From Streptantibioticus ferralitis (GTDB lineage Bacteria; Actinomycetota; Actinomycetes; Streptomycetales; Streptomycetaceae): a stretch of DNA of 64,000 bases. The DNA is taken from the NCBI RefSeq assembly GCF_029223525.1, contig NZ_JARHTQ010000002.1:62001-126000 (forward strand). The letters run 5' to 3'. The notes under the pieces are model-generated. The model ran no database searches. It was not told the origin of the DNA and saw only the letters and a program-made list of their open reading frames with translations. The position numbers and the translations under genes are program-made. Positions 43,452 through 52,745 of this stretch are shown piece after piece; positions within the stretch are counted from its first letter, which is position 1, and every line of letters begins with the position of its first letter.

Positions 43452-44207
43452 TTGTTCGCTCTGCTCAGCATCCTGGGCATCGTCCTCGGCGGTGGCCTGG
43501 TCGCGGTCGCCTGTGTCGTGGTCAAGCACCGCGTCTTCCCGCCCAAACCCGATGAGGAGCCGCGTGAGGCCGTTGCCGAGTACATCTCCATGATGATCGG
43601 CGTGATCTACGCGCTGGTCCTCGGGCTCGCGCTGGTATCGGTGTGGGACACCCACTCCAGCGCGGAGGCGCATGTGCAGGCCGAGGCGGGCGCCCTGCAC
43701 CAGGTCTATCTGCTCGCCGACGCGCTGCCGCCCGCCGCGGAACAGCAGGCCAGGGCGACCGCCCGCTCCTACGCGCACGAGGTGACCAGCGGCGAATGGG
43801 TCGAGATGACCCGGCGCCAGCCGCTCAGCCCCTCGGGCTGGCAGCTCCTCGACCGGCTCCGGGACACCTACGAGACGGCGCAACCCACCGGCGCCGCCCA
43901 GCAGAACGCCGGACAGGAGGCGATGGCCCAGTTGTCGGTGCTGGACGAGGCACGCCGTGGACGGGAGTCGGACGCACAGAGTCGGCTGTCGAACGTGTTG
44001 TGGGCCGGACTGTTCATCGGCGGCGGACTGACCGTGGGCTTCATGTTCCTGTTCGGGGTCCAGCGCCGGGCCAGCCATCTGGTGATGGTGATGGGCCTGA
44101 CCTGCTTCATCGTCTTTCTGATCGTGCTCATCCACCAGCTCGACATACCGTTCGGCGGTGCGCTCGGCGTCGACGCGGAGGCCTTCACCCGGTACTTCCC
44201 GAGCTAG
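43452..44207 (+). CDS. DUF4239 (bestrophin-like) membrane protein
   Basis: A 251-residue protein with hydrophobic segments at about residues 3-24, 45-65, 185-205 and 212-232, the usual DUF4239 layout. ISMMIGVIYALVLGLALVSV and the terminal PFGGALGVDAEAF are family features. The soluble middle is helical. Role unknown; relatives are annotated as bestrophin-like, suggesting a possible channel. TTG 43452 is preceded by GGGAGG at five bases. The stop overlaps the convergent VOC gene by 4 bp. Confidence 0.82.
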   Translation: MFALLSILGIVLGGGLVAVACVVVKHRVFPPKPDEEPREAVAEYISMMIGVIYALVLGLALVSVWDTHSSAEAHVQAEAGALHQVYLLADALPPAAEQQARATARSYAHEVTSGEWVEMTRRQPLSPSGWQLLDRLRDTYETAQPTGAAQQNAGQEAMAQLSVLDEARRGRESDAQSRLSNVLWAGLFIGGGLTVGFMFLFGVQRRASHLVMVMGLTCFIVFLIVLIHQLDIPFGGALGVDAEAFTRYFPS

Positions 44208-44989
44208 CGGTGCTTGCTGATCACGGAGAACAGCCCGCCCTCGGCGTCGCGCAGTCCGGCGACCCGGCCGTAGGCGGAGTCCTGCGGCTCGCCGGTGATC
44301 TCGCCGCCCAGCTTCACGGCCCGCTCAACCGTGGCGTCGACATCGGCCACCGAGAAGTACACATGCCAGCGGGGGCGGACCCGGGGGTCCATGGCCGCCT
44401 CCATACCGCCACCGCGTAGGGCCGCCACGCTGTGCCCGTCCACCCGCAGCACCACCCGGTCGTGCTCGTAGCGCACCTCGTAGCGCTCGGGGTCCTCCTG
44501 GTCCCAGCCGAACACCTGGCCGTAGAAGAGAGCCGAGTCGAAGGCGTCCCGGGTGCGCAGCTCGATCCACACGGGGGATCCGATCGGCTGCTCCCGAGTG
44601 CGGGAGCTGCGTTTCCCCTCCCAGACGCCGAAGGAGGCGCCCGCCGGGTCGGAGGCCAGTGCCAGCCGCCCGGCGTCGAACTCCAGCGGGCCGACGGCCA
44701 CGGTGCCGCCGCGCTCCCTGATCGAGGCGGCGGTGGCGTTGGCGTCCTCGGTGCCGAAGTACGTGGTCCAGGTGACGGCGAGCTCCCAGCGCTTGGCCAC
44801 CTCACCGATTCCGGCGACCTCCCAGCCGTCGGAGTACACCCGCAGATACGGCCCCCACCGCTCCGGCCCGGGCTCGAAGCGCCAGCCGAGCAGTGGTCCG
44901 TAGAAGCCGGTGGCCGCACCCAGGTCGCGGGCCATGAGGCCGACCCAGCAGGGAGCGCCGTACACGCAGCCTTTCCGCATTACGGACAC
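44204..44989 (-). CDS. VOC family protein with two glyoxalase-like domains
   Basis: A 261-residue protein built from two vicinal-oxygen-chelate modules. The first (about 10-125) contains GAPCWVGLMARDLGAATGFY and GLLGWRFEPG-type features. The second (about 138-258) contains PVWIELRTRDAFDSALFYGQ and DAEGGLFSVI. Streptomyces has many such proteins in the glyoxalase / bleomycin-resistance superfamily; substrate and metal are not assignable. GTG 44989 or ATG 44980 may be the start. Confidence 0.83.
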   Translation of the reverse strand: MSVMRKGCVYGAPCWVGLMARDLGAATGFYGPLLGWRFEPGPERWGPYLRVYSDGWEVAGIGEVAKRWELAVTWTTYFGTEDANATAASIRERGGTVAVGPLEFDAGRLALASDPAGASFGVWEGKRSSRTREQPIGSPVWIELRTRDAFDSALFYGQVFGWDQEDPERYEVRYEHDRVVLRVDGHSVAALRGGGMEAAMDPRVRPRWHVYFSVADVDATVERAVKLGGEITGEPQDSAYGRVAGLRDAEGGLFSVISKHR

Positions 44990-45094
44990 GTCTGATCTCC
45001 CGTCCGCGGGGCAGCAACACCTGTCCGGCCCTCGCGGACCTCACTCAGCTTATGCCGGGCGATGCGATGTCGCTCGTTGTCCGGAGGGACGGGT

Positions 45095-46099
45095 TCAGGG
45101 CCGCTGCGCCGGTGTCTGCTCGTAGGTCCTGACCGGGTCGGTGACGGCGACCGGTGCCGTGATCTCGCTGATCCGCGCCATCAGGTCCGGCTCCAGCCGG
45201 ACGCCCGAAGCCTTGGCGTTCTCCCCGACCTGTGCCGGGCGGGAGGCGCCAACGATCGCGGCCGACACATTCGGGTTCTGCAGCACCCAGGCGACCGCGA
45301 GCTGGGCGAGGGTGAGCCCGGCCTCGGCGGCGAGCGGGCGCAGCAGCTGCACCCGCTCCAGCACCTCGTCGCGCAGGAACCGGCTGATGACGTCCGCGCC
45401 GCCCTTGTCGTCCGTGGCACGCGAGCCGTCCGGCGGCGGCTGCCCCGGCTGGTACTTCCCGGTGAGCACCCCTTGGGCGATCGGCGACCAGACGATCTGG
45501 CCGATGCCGAGTTCCGCGCACGCCGGGACCACCTCGGCCTCGATGACCCGCCACAGCATGGAGTACTGCGGCTGGCTGGAGACCAGCGGGACGCGCAGTT
45601 CGCGGGCGAGCGCATGTGCGTGGCGGATCTGGGCGGCGGTCCACTCCGACACACCGATGTAGTGCGCCTTACCGGCGTGGACGATGTCCGCGCAGGCCTC
45701 CATCGTCTCCTCGAGCGGGGTGAACCGGTCGAAGCGGTGCGCCTGGTAGAGGTCGACGTACTCCGTCTGCAGCCTACGCAGCGAGTTGTCGATGGACTCC
45801 ATGAGGTGCTTGCGGGACAGGCCACGGTCGTTCGGGCCGGGACCGGTGGGCCAGTAGACCTTGGTGAAGATCTCCAGTCCTTCGCGCCGCTCGCCCTTCA
45901 GCGCGCGGCCCAGGACGGATTCCGCGCGAGTGTCCGCATAGACGTCCGCGGTGTCGAAGGTGGTGATACCGGCGTCGAGGGCCGCGTGCACGCAGTCGGT
46001 CGCGGTGTCCTCCTCGACCTGGGAACCATGGGTGAGCCAGTTGCCGTAGGCGATCTCGCTGATGAGCATGCCGCCTCGGCCGAGATGACGGTGTTCCAC
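45095..46099 (-). CDS. Aldo/keto reductase
   Basis: A 334-residue NADPH-dependent oxidoreductase of the voltage-gated K-channel beta-subunit-like group. The catalytic tetrad is visible: Asp and Tyr in TFDTADVYADTRAES, Lys in EIFTKVYWP, and His in YVDLYQAHRFD. The C-terminal coenzyme-binding segment AIVGASRPAQVGENAKASG is intact. The physiological substrate is unknown. It lies alone on the reverse strand. Confidence 0.9.
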   Translation of the reverse strand: MEHRHLGRGGMLISEIAYGNWLTHGSQVEEDTATDCVHAALDAGITTFDTADVYADTRAESVLGRALKGERREGLEIFTKVYWPTGPGPNDRGLSRKHLMESIDNSLRRLQTEYVDLYQAHRFDRFTPLEETMEACADIVHAGKAHYIGVSEWTAAQIRHAHALARELRVPLVSSQPQYSMLWRVIEAEVVPACAELGIGQIVWSPIAQGVLTGKYQPGQPPPDGSRATDDKGGADVISRFLRDEVLERVQLLRPLAAEAGLTLAQLAVAWVLQNPNVSAAIVGASRPAQVGENAKASGVRLEPDLMARISEITAPVAVTDPVRTYEQTPAQRP

Positions 46100-46291
46100 G
46101 AAGGTTCAATCTAGTTGGACCGCCCATCAGAAGGCGAGCAGGCGCACAATGCCGTCATGACGCCTTCGCAGCGCCCGCCGCTGGACGGGCGGGCAGCGCT
46201 GCTCTGGCGCGTCGTCTCACCCGGATCCGACGTCGCCGGCATGACCCAGCGGCGGTCGGAGCCACCGCTGTCGGCCCTGGCTGTCGTGCCG

Positions 46292-47311
46292 TCAGACCTC
46301 CGCCCCGAACGGCATTTCCTGGACCGAGCCGTCGATGAGGACGACCAACTTGCCGACCGCGCGGTTGTGTTCCATGTCATCGTGGGCCTGCCGGATCTCG
46401 TCCAGCGCATAGACGCGTGGTTCGCCGAGGCTGAGTTCCCCGGCCGCGATCCTGTCCAGGCACGCCTGCAGTACGTCCGCGGGCAGGTCCGAGCTCTCGC
46501 CCCCGTACGCGGTCAGCCGCACCCCCTTGGGCAGGTAGCCGACGGGGTAGAAGTCCGGCACGATCCACTCGTTGGAGAGCATCCCGGTGAAGCACACCGT
46601 TCCGTGGACACGGGTGGCGGCCAGGGTGTCCGGCAGCGTCGGTGTGCCGACGAGTTCCAGGGCCGCGTCCACACCGCCCGGCACCAGGGACCGCACCTGT
46701 TCGGCGATCCGGCCGTCGTCGACCACGACATGGTCCACCCCGTGCCGGAGCAGCGACTCCGTGCGCTCGGGGCGGCGCGTCGTGGCGAGTACGGTCGCCC
46801 CGACATCCTTGGCCAGCGCCGCCGCAGCGAGCCCCACGGAGGACGTGCCGCCCCGGATGAGCAGGGTCTGCCCCGCCCGCAGATCCAGACCGGTGGCCAG
46901 CGACCCGTACGCGGTCTGCAGCGACTCCGGTACCGCGCCGATGACATGCCAGGGCAGCTCCGAACGGAACGGGATCACCGACGAGCGCGGCACCACGGTG
47001 TACTCGGCATAGCCGCCGTCGAAGGTCCGCCCCATTCCACCCATCATGGCGACCACCTGCTGGCCGGGCGCCAGGCCGCCGTCCGGCGCTTGGTCCACGA
47101 CGCCAACGCATTCGATGCCCAGCACCCTGGGGAACGTGACACCTTCCGCGAGACCGAGCCGGGTGTGCAACTCCGAACGGTTGAGGCCGAACGCGCGCAC
47201 CGCGATCCTCACCCAACCCGGTCCGGGCTCGGGAAGCGGCAGGTTCGTCACCCTCAGGTTCTCCACACCGCCGGGCTGGCTGAGCACCACCGCGCGCATG
47301 GTCTCGGACAT
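46292..47311 (-). CDS. Zinc-independent alcohol dehydrogenase / quinone oxidoreductase family protein
   Basis: A 339-residue medium-chain dehydrogenase. The GroES-like half reads LPLPEPGPGWVRIAVRAFGL and VLGIECVGVVDQAP; it lacks the zinc-ligand pattern, as in quinone oxidoreductases. The NADPH-binding half has LIRGGTSSVGLAAAALAK. ATG 47311 is the natural start; the open frame upstream to 48223 is the shadow of the hydrolase gene. It is divergent from the hydrolase with a 94-bp gap. Substrate unknown. Confidence 0.88.
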   Translation of the reverse strand: MSETMRAVVLSQPGGVENLRVTNLPLPEPGPGWVRIAVRAFGLNRSELHTRLGLAEGVTFPRVLGIECVGVVDQAPDGGLAPGQQVVAMMGGMGRTFDGGYAEYTVVPRSSVIPFRSELPWHVIGAVPESLQTAYGSLATGLDLRAGQTLLIRGGTSSVGLAAAALAKDVGATVLATTRRPERTESLLRHGVDHVVVDDGRIAEQVRSLVPGGVDAALELVGTPTLPDTLAATRVHGTVCFTGMLSNEWIVPDFYPVGYLPKGVRLTAYGGESSDLPADVLQACLDRIAAGELSLGEPRVYALDEIRQAHDDMEHNRAVGKLVVLIDGSVQEMPFGAEV

Positions 47312-47405
47312 GCCACCCCCGTACCACCAGTCGTCCTCACCCAAACGTTCGGCACAAGGCGGCACCACCGTGCTGACCCGGCGAGTATTCCCCCCAGGAG
47401 GAGCC

Positions 47406-48290
47406 ATGGAGACCGTGCGGAAGCCCGTCGAGCTGGACGTCCCGGTCGACGGCGGTACCCTGCACGCGCTGCGGTTCGGTGCCGGGCCGCGACTGGCCCT
47501 CGCCGCGCACGGCATCACCGCGTCCGCCATGGCCTTCCGCGCCGTCGCTCGCCAACTGCCCGAGCAGTGGAGCCTGATAGCCCTGGACCTGCGCGGCCGG
47601 GGCGGCAGCGCGGACCTGCCGGGACCGTACGGCCTCGACCGGCACGCCCGTGATCTGCACCGGGCGGCCGAACACCTCGGCACCACGGGCCCGTTGACGC
47701 TCACCGGCCACTCCATGGGCGCGTACGTCGCGCTGCACGCCGCGGCCGAACGCCCGGAACTGTTCGACCGGCTGCTGCTGGTGGACGGCGGGCTGCCGCT
47801 GCCGGTTCCGCCGGGCGCGGATCCGGACCGGGTGATGGACGAGTCGCTGGGCCCGGTGGTCGCCCGCCTCAGCCGGACCTTCGGGAGCGCCGCGGCGTAT
47901 GTCGACTTCTTCCGCGCCCACCCCGCCCTGGGACCGTACTGGAACGAGGACATCGAGGCGTACGTCCGCGCCGACCTCACCGGCCCCGACGGTGCGCTGC
48001 GCTCCCGGGTCAGGGAGGACGCGGTACGCGCGGACGGCCGGGACCTGCTGGCCTCGGCGCCCTCGCTCGCCGCGGACCTCGAACGGCTGCCGGTTCCCGC
48101 GTTGTTGGTGTACGCGCCGTTGGGCATGTTCGACCAGGCGCCGGGGCTGCTGCCGGTCGAGTTGGTGGCACGGTGGCGCGACCGTGTCCCGTCGCTGCGC
48201 ACCGAACTGCTGCCGGACAGCAACCACTACACCATTGTGCTGGGCGATCAGGCGCGGCTGGTCGCACGGCGGCTCACCGAGGGGTGGTGA
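47406..48290 (+). CDS. Alpha/beta hydrolase
   Basis: A 294-residue hydrolase of the alpha/beta fold. The nucleophile elbow is LTGHSMGAYVAL (GHSMG), the oxyanion region AAHGITASAMAFRAVARQL, and the catalytic His lies in LPDSNHYTIVLG. LIALDLRGRGGSADLPGPYG before the elbow is typical of esterase and haloperoxidase-like members. Substrate unknown. The ATG at 47406 follows AGGAGGAGCC. It is divergent from the quinone-oxidoreductase-like gene. Confidence 0.9.
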   Translation: METVRKPVELDVPVDGGTLHALRFGAGPRLALAAHGITASAMAFRAVARQLPEQWSLIALDLRGRGGSADLPGPYGLDRHARDLHRAAEHLGTTGPLTLTGHSMGAYVALHAAAERPELFDRLLLVDGGLPLPVPPGADPDRVMDESLGPVVARLSRTFGSAAAYVDFFRAHPALGPYWNEDIEAYVRADLTGPDGALRSRVREDAVRADGRDLLASAPSLAADLERLPVPALLVYAPLGMFDQAPGLLPVELVARWRDRVPSLRTELLPDSNHYTIVLGDQARLVARRLTEGW

Positions 48291-48418
48291 CCGCCCGCAA
48301 GCCGGTGGCGGGACGGTGACTCGCCCTCGTAACGGTGACAATGAAGGCGTCCTGGGCCCCGGTCCACTACCACTGGCGGCATGACCACTTTCCGATGCGG
48401 AACCGGGGCGGGCGCCAC

Positions 48419-48691
48419 GTGACCGGCGGCGAGCCGACGCGGTTGGTCGACGAGGTCACCGCGGGTCCGAGCGGCGCGATGACCCGTGAGGGCGTCACTC
48501 TCACCGGCGTCCTGACCGTCGTCACCACGGCACTTCCCGCCAAGCGCGCCCAGGTGACCGTACGGGAGGTCGGCGCGGCGGAGTGGCACACGCTCGCGGG
48601 CAGTCCGTTCCCCGTACCGCCAGAGGGCATTGAGGCGCTGCACACCATCGTGGTCGCCGCCATCGGCGCCGGATCACGGCCGCCGGGCTGA
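48419..48691 (+). CDS. Conserved hypothetical protein
   Basis: A 90-residue frame with normal globular composition (VTTALPAKRAQVTVREVGAA, EWHTLAGSPFPVPPEGIEA). No family is recognised. The start is uncertain: GTG 48419 after GGGGCGGG is preferred, while ATG 48341 and GTG 48335 are in frame but add an atypical His-rich leader. It converges on the LURP-one gene. Confidence 0.5.
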   Translation: MTGGEPTRLVDEVTAGPSGAMTREGVTLTGVLTVVTTALPAKRAQVTVREVGAAEWHTLAGSPFPVPPEGIEALHTIVVAAIGAGSRPPG

Positions 48692-48731
48692 CGTTCCCGC
48701 CGACCGGGCGGCCGTGTTCGGCCTGACCGGG

Positions 48732-49358
48732 TCAGTCGTCGAGGACCATGGCCTCGACGCAGGCGGCGATGGTGAGCAGTAGTGCGTCGTCCTGGCCGGG
48801 GATGATGGTGACACCGTAGTGCTCGCTCAGCAGCGACCACTTGCGGTCGATGTGCGCGACCTCCTGCTGGCCATAGGTGATGGCGTACTGGTGGTCGGTG
48901 ATGTTGCCGGTGACGTGGAGTTCCGCACCGTTCTCGAAGGTGACGGTGAACTTGTACACCAGCGGCGAGAACAGGGCCTTGTGCACGGTGGCGATGCGCT
49001 GCTCGCCGCGGTGTATGTAGCGGATGTCGCGCAGCGTGACGATCTTCTCGGAGATGCGGTACAGCTCGTTGCCGTGCGCGTCCTGCAGGGCGATGGCGCC
49101 GCTGAAACTGAACAGCTTGTCGTCGACCTGGAAGACCTTCTGGCCGGCCGAGTTCTTGATCCAGAAGTCATGGGTGGGCGAGAAGAACTTCTCGTCGATC
49201 TCGTACGTCACACCGTTGTGGACCGGCTCGTGACCGCTCAGCAGCCGCTGGCTGAGGTCCTGAAGGAAGTTGTCGTGCTGCGGCCCGTGGCCGCTCTGCT
49301 GCTGGTTGCCGAGCAGTTGCTGGGCGATCCCCAGAAAGTTGCCGAGTCCGTCGGACAC
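48732..49358 (-). CDS. LURP-one-related (Tubby C-terminal-like) protein
   Basis: A 208-residue protein. After a Gln/Gly/His-rich 40-residue leader, about 165 residues match the LURP-one/DUF567 fold: YEIDEKFFSPTHDFWIKNSA, KVFQVDDKLFSFSGAIALQD, ISEKIVTLRDIRYI and EVAHIDRKWSLLSEHYGVTI. Related Tubby-like and scramblase folds bind membrane lipids, but the bacterial role is not known. GTG 49358 is preferred over TTG 49373. No signal peptide. Confidence 0.87.
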   Translation of the reverse strand: MSDGLGNFLGIAQQLLGNQQQSGHGPQHDNFLQDLSQRLLSGHEPVHNGVTYEIDEKFFSPTHDFWIKNSAGQKVFQVDDKLFSFSGAIALQDAHGNELYRISEKIVTLRDIRYIHRGEQRIATVHKALFSPLVYKFTVTFENGAELHVTGNITDHQYAITYGQQEVAHIDRKWSLLSEHYGVTIIPGQDDALLLTIAACVEAMVLDD

Positions 49359-49517
49359 CGAATGTCTCCTCAAGCAGGCGGGGGAGGCCGGGCGTTGTGA
49401 GACCGGCCGCGCCAGATCCGCACCAGGCCCCCGAGTACATGGCGTCGGCGATGATACGGACGTCGGCTGTGCGCTCGTCGACCGGGTGGCAGGCGTCGGC
49501 GCAGGTCGGTCCCCTGA

Positions 49518-50180
49518 TCATCCAGCCTGCTCGGCGAGGGTGTTCCAGAACATCAGCTCGTACGCCTGCAACAGCCGTCCGTGGCGGTGTGCCAGCGGCG
49601 TGATCCGTCCGGCGTCGAGACCGGCCTGTACCGCGGCCAGTGCCTGCTGTTCGAGCTGCGGCGCGGGTTCGGCGAAGAAGTCGAAGAAGCCGCACGCCTC
49701 GTCGCTGAATCCGTACCGCTCGCGCAGCGCCCGGCCCACGGTTCGGCAGTAGCCGCCCCACGCGGCGAAGTTGGCGGTCAGCGCGACGATGACGTCGACG
49801 GGCTCGGCACCCAGCGCCAGCCAGGCCGCGTATGCCGGATATGCCTGGCAGCCCGCATTCGGCTCGTAGCCGTCCACGGACTCGTCGTCCAGACCGAGGG
49901 CGTCGGCGAGTGGGTCGAGCTTGTCCAGGGCGAGGTTCTCGCCGTGCGCCAGGCTGGTGAAGTAGGTGGCGGCGGCCGGATCGGATGCCGAACGATCCGC
50001 CAGATGCAGGAAGCTGCGGCGGTCGCTGGAGATGAGGTGGCGCTGCTCCATCGCGAACGCCGCCAGAACCTCGACCGGCGCCTGTCCGGAGGCGATGCGC
50101 GGGACGAGCCGATTGGCGCCGGTATCCGGGGCCAGTTCGCGGACGGCGTCGGCCAGGACGTCCTGTGCGGTACGTGTCAT
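49518..50180 (-). CDS. TenA/PqqC-like (haem-oxygenase fold) protein
   Basis: A 220-residue all-helical protein resembling the TenA/THI-4 and PqqC-like superfamily. Recognisable parts are the FAMEQRHLISSDRRSFLHLA region, NLALDKLDPLADALGL and NFAAWGGYCRTVGRALRERY. Active TenA enzymes degrade thiamine products with a catalytic Cys, but the Cys context here (GGYCRTVG, DEACGFF) is not a clear match, so another role is possible. AGGAGG before the ATG at 50180 fixes the start. It shares orientation with the VIT1-like gene 34 bp upstream. Confidence 0.78.
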   Translation of the reverse strand: MTRTAQDVLADAVRELAPDTGANRLVPRIASGQAPVEVLAAFAMEQRHLISSDRRSFLHLADRSASDPAAATYFTSLAHGENLALDKLDPLADALGLDDESVDGYEPNAGCQAYPAYAAWLALGAEPVDVIVALTANFAAWGGYCRTVGRALRERYGFSDEACGFFDFFAEPAPQLEQQALAAVQAGLDAGRITPLAHRHGRLLQAYELMFWNTLAEQAG

Positions 50181-50214
50181 GTTCGATCCCTCCTGCCGGG
50201 TGGGTGCGCGGTGG

Positions 50215-50949
50215 TCAGGCGCCGAGCGCGCCGAGCAGAGTGCCTGCCGTGTAGGTTACGGCCATCGCCACGGCGCCGCCCGCCGCGTTGCGCAGTACGG
50301 CCGGACGGACCGGAGCGCTGCCGAGTCGGGCGCTGGCCCAACCGCACAGTACGAGCGCGCCCAGGACCGCGACCACCGTGACGGCCAGCCGCACCGACGC
50401 CGGTGGCAGGACGATCGCCAGCAGCGGAAGCAGCGCACCGCAGGTGAACGCGGCGAAGCTGGCCCAGGCGGCGTGCCAGGGGTTGGTCAACTCCTCCGGA
50501 TCGATACCGAGTTCCACCCGTGCGTGCGCGGCGAGGGCGTCGCGTTCGGTGAGTTGCCTCGCCACCTCGCGGGCGAGTTCGGGGCTGATGCCGCGGCCCG
50601 CCAACAGGTCGGTGAGCTCGTCGAGTTCGGCCTGTGGAGCGGCGGCCAGCTCCTCGCGCTCCTGGGCGAGCGCGGCCTTCTCGGAGTCGCGCTGGGTGCT
50701 CACCGACACGTACTCGCCCGCCGCCATCGACAGCGAGCCCGCCAGCAGCCCGGCCAGACCTGCCGTCAGCAGGGTCTCGCGGGACGTGGTCGCCCCGGCG
50801 ACGCCGACCACGAGTCCAGCGGTGGACACCACGCCGTCGTTGACGCCGAGGACGGCCGCACGCAGCCAGTTGAGCCGGGCACCGAGGCCGCCGGTGTGCG
50901 GCTCGTGGTGCGAGGGGTCGTCACTGCCTGGCGAATTGTCCTTGTTCAC
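50215..50949 (-). CDS. VIT1/CCC1 family metal transporter
   Basis: A 244-residue membrane protein of the vacuolar iron / manganese transporter family. The N-terminal signature LRAAVLGVNDGVVSTAGLVV and GLLAGSLSMAAGEYVSVSTQ are well kept. An acidic, metal-binding cytoplasmic helix pair (about residues 85-150, EKAALAQEREEL) separates the two N-terminal membrane segments from three C-terminal ones. It probably moves Fe(II) or Mn(II) out of the cytoplasm. It lies just upstream of the TenA-like gene. Confidence 0.9.
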   Translation of the reverse strand: MNKDNSPGSDDPSHHEPHTGGLGARLNWLRAAVLGVNDGVVSTAGLVVGVAGATTSRETLLTAGLAGLLAGSLSMAAGEYVSVSTQRDSEKAALAQEREELAAAPQAELDELTDLLAGRGISPELAREVARQLTERDALAAHARVELGIDPEELTNPWHAAWASFAAFTCGALLPLLAIVLPPASVRLAVTVVAVLGALVLCGWASARLGSAPVRPAVLRNAAGGAVAMAVTYTAGTLLGALGA

Positions 50950-51066
50950 TCCGCGAGCATCTCACCCAGCGGTCGCCGGGACGCGGTTTTCCCGCCCGGG
51001 CTGGCGGTGGCAGCTCGGGAGGTCGGGCCTGAGCCGTGGTGAACCTAGAGGTGTAGTGTCCTGGTT

Positions 51067-51546
51067 ATGCGGATGGGTGAAGGGGTCGAGTGGGGGCTGC
51101 ACTGCTGTCTGACGCTCGCTTGGCTCGGCGGACAGGAACCGGTGCCGACGGCCAAGCTCGCGGCGCGCTTCGAACTGCCTCAGGCGTATCTGAACAAGCG
51201 GCTGCAGGCACTGGTCCGGGCGGGCATCCTCACCTCCACGCCCGGCATCCGCGGTGGGTTCCGGCTGGGCAGGCCCCCGGAGAAGATCACGCTGATGGAT
51301 GTCGTCGTCGCCATCGAAGGCCCTGACGACGCCTTCCGCTGTACCGAGATCCGCCAGCGCGGCGACGGTGCGGACATCCCGCTGCGGGAGTTCCGCACGC
51401 CATGCGGGGTCGCCACAGCCATGCGACGGGCCGAACTGGCCTGGCGGCGGGAGCTCGCCGCCCAGACGCTCGCCGACATCATGGCCGCGTCGCCACCGGT
51501 GGCGGCGGAACGGGCCCGACGATGGTACGAGCGCGTAAGCGGCTGA
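51067..51546 (+). CDS. Rrf2 family transcriptional regulator
   Basis: A 159-residue winged-helix regulator. The DNA-binding part reads GVEWGLHCCLTLAWLGGQE, PTAKLAARFELPQAYLNKRL and GILTSTPGIRGGFRLGRPP. Many Rrf2 proteins (NsrR, IscR, RsrR) hold an iron-sulfur cluster with three clustered Cys. Here only Cys in AFRCTEIRQRG and TPCGVATAM remain in the usual region, so the sensing mode is uncertain. It lies near a truncated haemoglobin gene. The start at 51067 is typical for the family. Confidence 0.87.
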   Translation: MRMGEGVEWGLHCCLTLAWLGGQEPVPTAKLAARFELPQAYLNKRLQALVRAGILTSTPGIRGGFRLGRPPEKITLMDVVVAIEGPDDAFRCTEIRQRGDGADIPLREFRTPCGVATAMRRAELAWRRELAAQTLADIMAASPPVAAERARRWYERVSG

Positions 51547-52223
51547 GCGCCGCTTTCGCGGTGGCGCCCGTGCGGCGACGCCGCGTCTGGTGGGGAGGGC
51601 GGCGCCGCGGCTGCGGTGTTCGGCGGCTGCTGCGCCGCGTGCACGCTGTCGAGCCAGGGGCGGCCGAGGGATCTTTATCGGGTTGCGGTGAGGCTTGCTT
51701 ACCGCCGGGCTGCGCCGTGGGGGGTGCTCGCGGTTGCGGCAGAGGAAGACTGTGCTGTCGTGGCGGGGGTTCGGCGTGATGGCGGCTGTTCGCCGGGGCG
51801 GCCGGGGGTTCCTTGCCGGGGTGCGGTGGGGCTTGGTACCGCCGGGCTGCGCCGTGGGGGGTGCTCGCGGTTGCGGCGGGGGAAGATTGTGTCGCCATAG
51901 CCGTTGCGGAGGAGAGGCGGCTTCCGCCGTCGTGGCGCGTGGTCGCTCTGGGGCGCGCCTCTGCGGCCCGGAGGGGGCCTTCGCCGTCGTGGCGGGTGCG
52001 CGCCGTGAGCCCGCCGTTTGCGGCGGGTGAGGCCTTTCGTGGGGCGGCCGGGTGGGGGTAGCCGTCTGGCCGGGGGGGCGTGCGGTGGCGTCTCGGTGGC
52101 TGGGGCGGCCGCGGCGCAGCTGCAGGCCGCACCGCTCGGGATGCCGTGACGGCCGATCCTGGGTCCAATGGCAGTACCGGATCCGGCCCGGCGGCGGGCG
52201 TTCAGGCGAGGAGGCCTACGGCT
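51547..52223. other. Non-coding, repeat-containing region
   Basis: About 680 bp after the Rrf2 gene. Reading frames on both strands are Pro/Arg/Ala-rich shadows without recognisable domains. It contains a direct repeat of about 100 bp (51657-51757 and 51795-51892) and further GCCGTCGTGGCG-type short repeats at 51920-52000. Confidence 0.5.
51657..51892. repeat. Two imperfect 100-bp direct repeats
   Basis: Copies at 51657-51757 and 51795-51892 share a 40-bp identical core (51701-51740 and 51838-51877) and diverge toward their ends. They are offset by 137-138 bp. Nothing identifies them as an insertion sequence or coding repeat. Confidence 0.8.
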
Positions 52224-52682
52224 ATGACTGCTGCGACGCGCCTGCTCAGAGCCCTTCCGGCGGTGCACCGCGACCGGTTGATGGAGCTGGCCAGCGAGGT
52301 CTCCTTCGCGCAGGACGCCCGGATCTTCGAGGAGCAGGGCCCCGCCGACCGGTTCTGGGTCATCCGCTCCGGTGCGGTCACCCTCGACCTGCGGATACCC
52401 GGTCGCCGGGCGGCCACCGTCGCAACGCTGGGCCCCGGCGACCTGCTGGGCTGGTCATGGATGTTTCCGCCCTACACCTGGGATTTCGGAGCGGAGGCGC
52501 TGAGCCCGGTGCGCGCCTACGAATTCGACGGCGCTCAGGTGCGTGCCCTGTGCGAGGAGGATCCGGTCCTCGGCTACGCCCTGGTCCGGGCCGTCGCGGA
52601 GGTCCTCGCCCACCGGCTCCAGATCGCACGCTCGCGGTTGATGGATCTGCAGGCACAGCGCGGCGGCATAGCGAACTGGTGA
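52224..52682 (+). CDS. Cyclic nucleotide-binding domain protein (no DNA-binding domain)
   Basis: A 152-residue protein that is almost entirely a CNB beta-roll (about residues 10-120): FEEQGPADRFWVIRSGAVTL, VATLGPGDLLGWSWMFPPY. The phosphate-binding cassette is atypical, lacking the RTA signature, so cAMP binding is doubtful. The C-terminal helix ends without a helix-turn-helix, unlike Crp/Fnr. Its regulatory partner is unknown. GAGGAGG precedes the ATG at 52224. Confidence 0.83.
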   Translation: MTAATRLLRALPAVHRDRLMELASEVSFAQDARIFEEQGPADRFWVIRSGAVTLDLRIPGRRAATVATLGPGDLLGWSWMFPPYTWDFGAEALSPVRAYEFDGAQVRALCEEDPVLGYALVRAVAEVLAHRLQIARSRLMDLQAQRGGIANW

Positions 52683-52745
52683 AACCGTCAACCATCACTC
52701 GTTCGGCGGATAACGCTGACCATCGCACCCGAAGGGAAGCCGTGC

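Noticed and set aside
47312-48223. N-terminal extension of the quinone-oxidoreductase frame
   Set aside because: It is a shadow of the alpha/beta hydrolase gene. ATG 47311 gives the normal protein.
51479-52268. Reverse-strand Pro/Arg-rich ORFs
   Set aside because: They have low complexity with no domain or ribosome site, and arise from the repeats and high GC.
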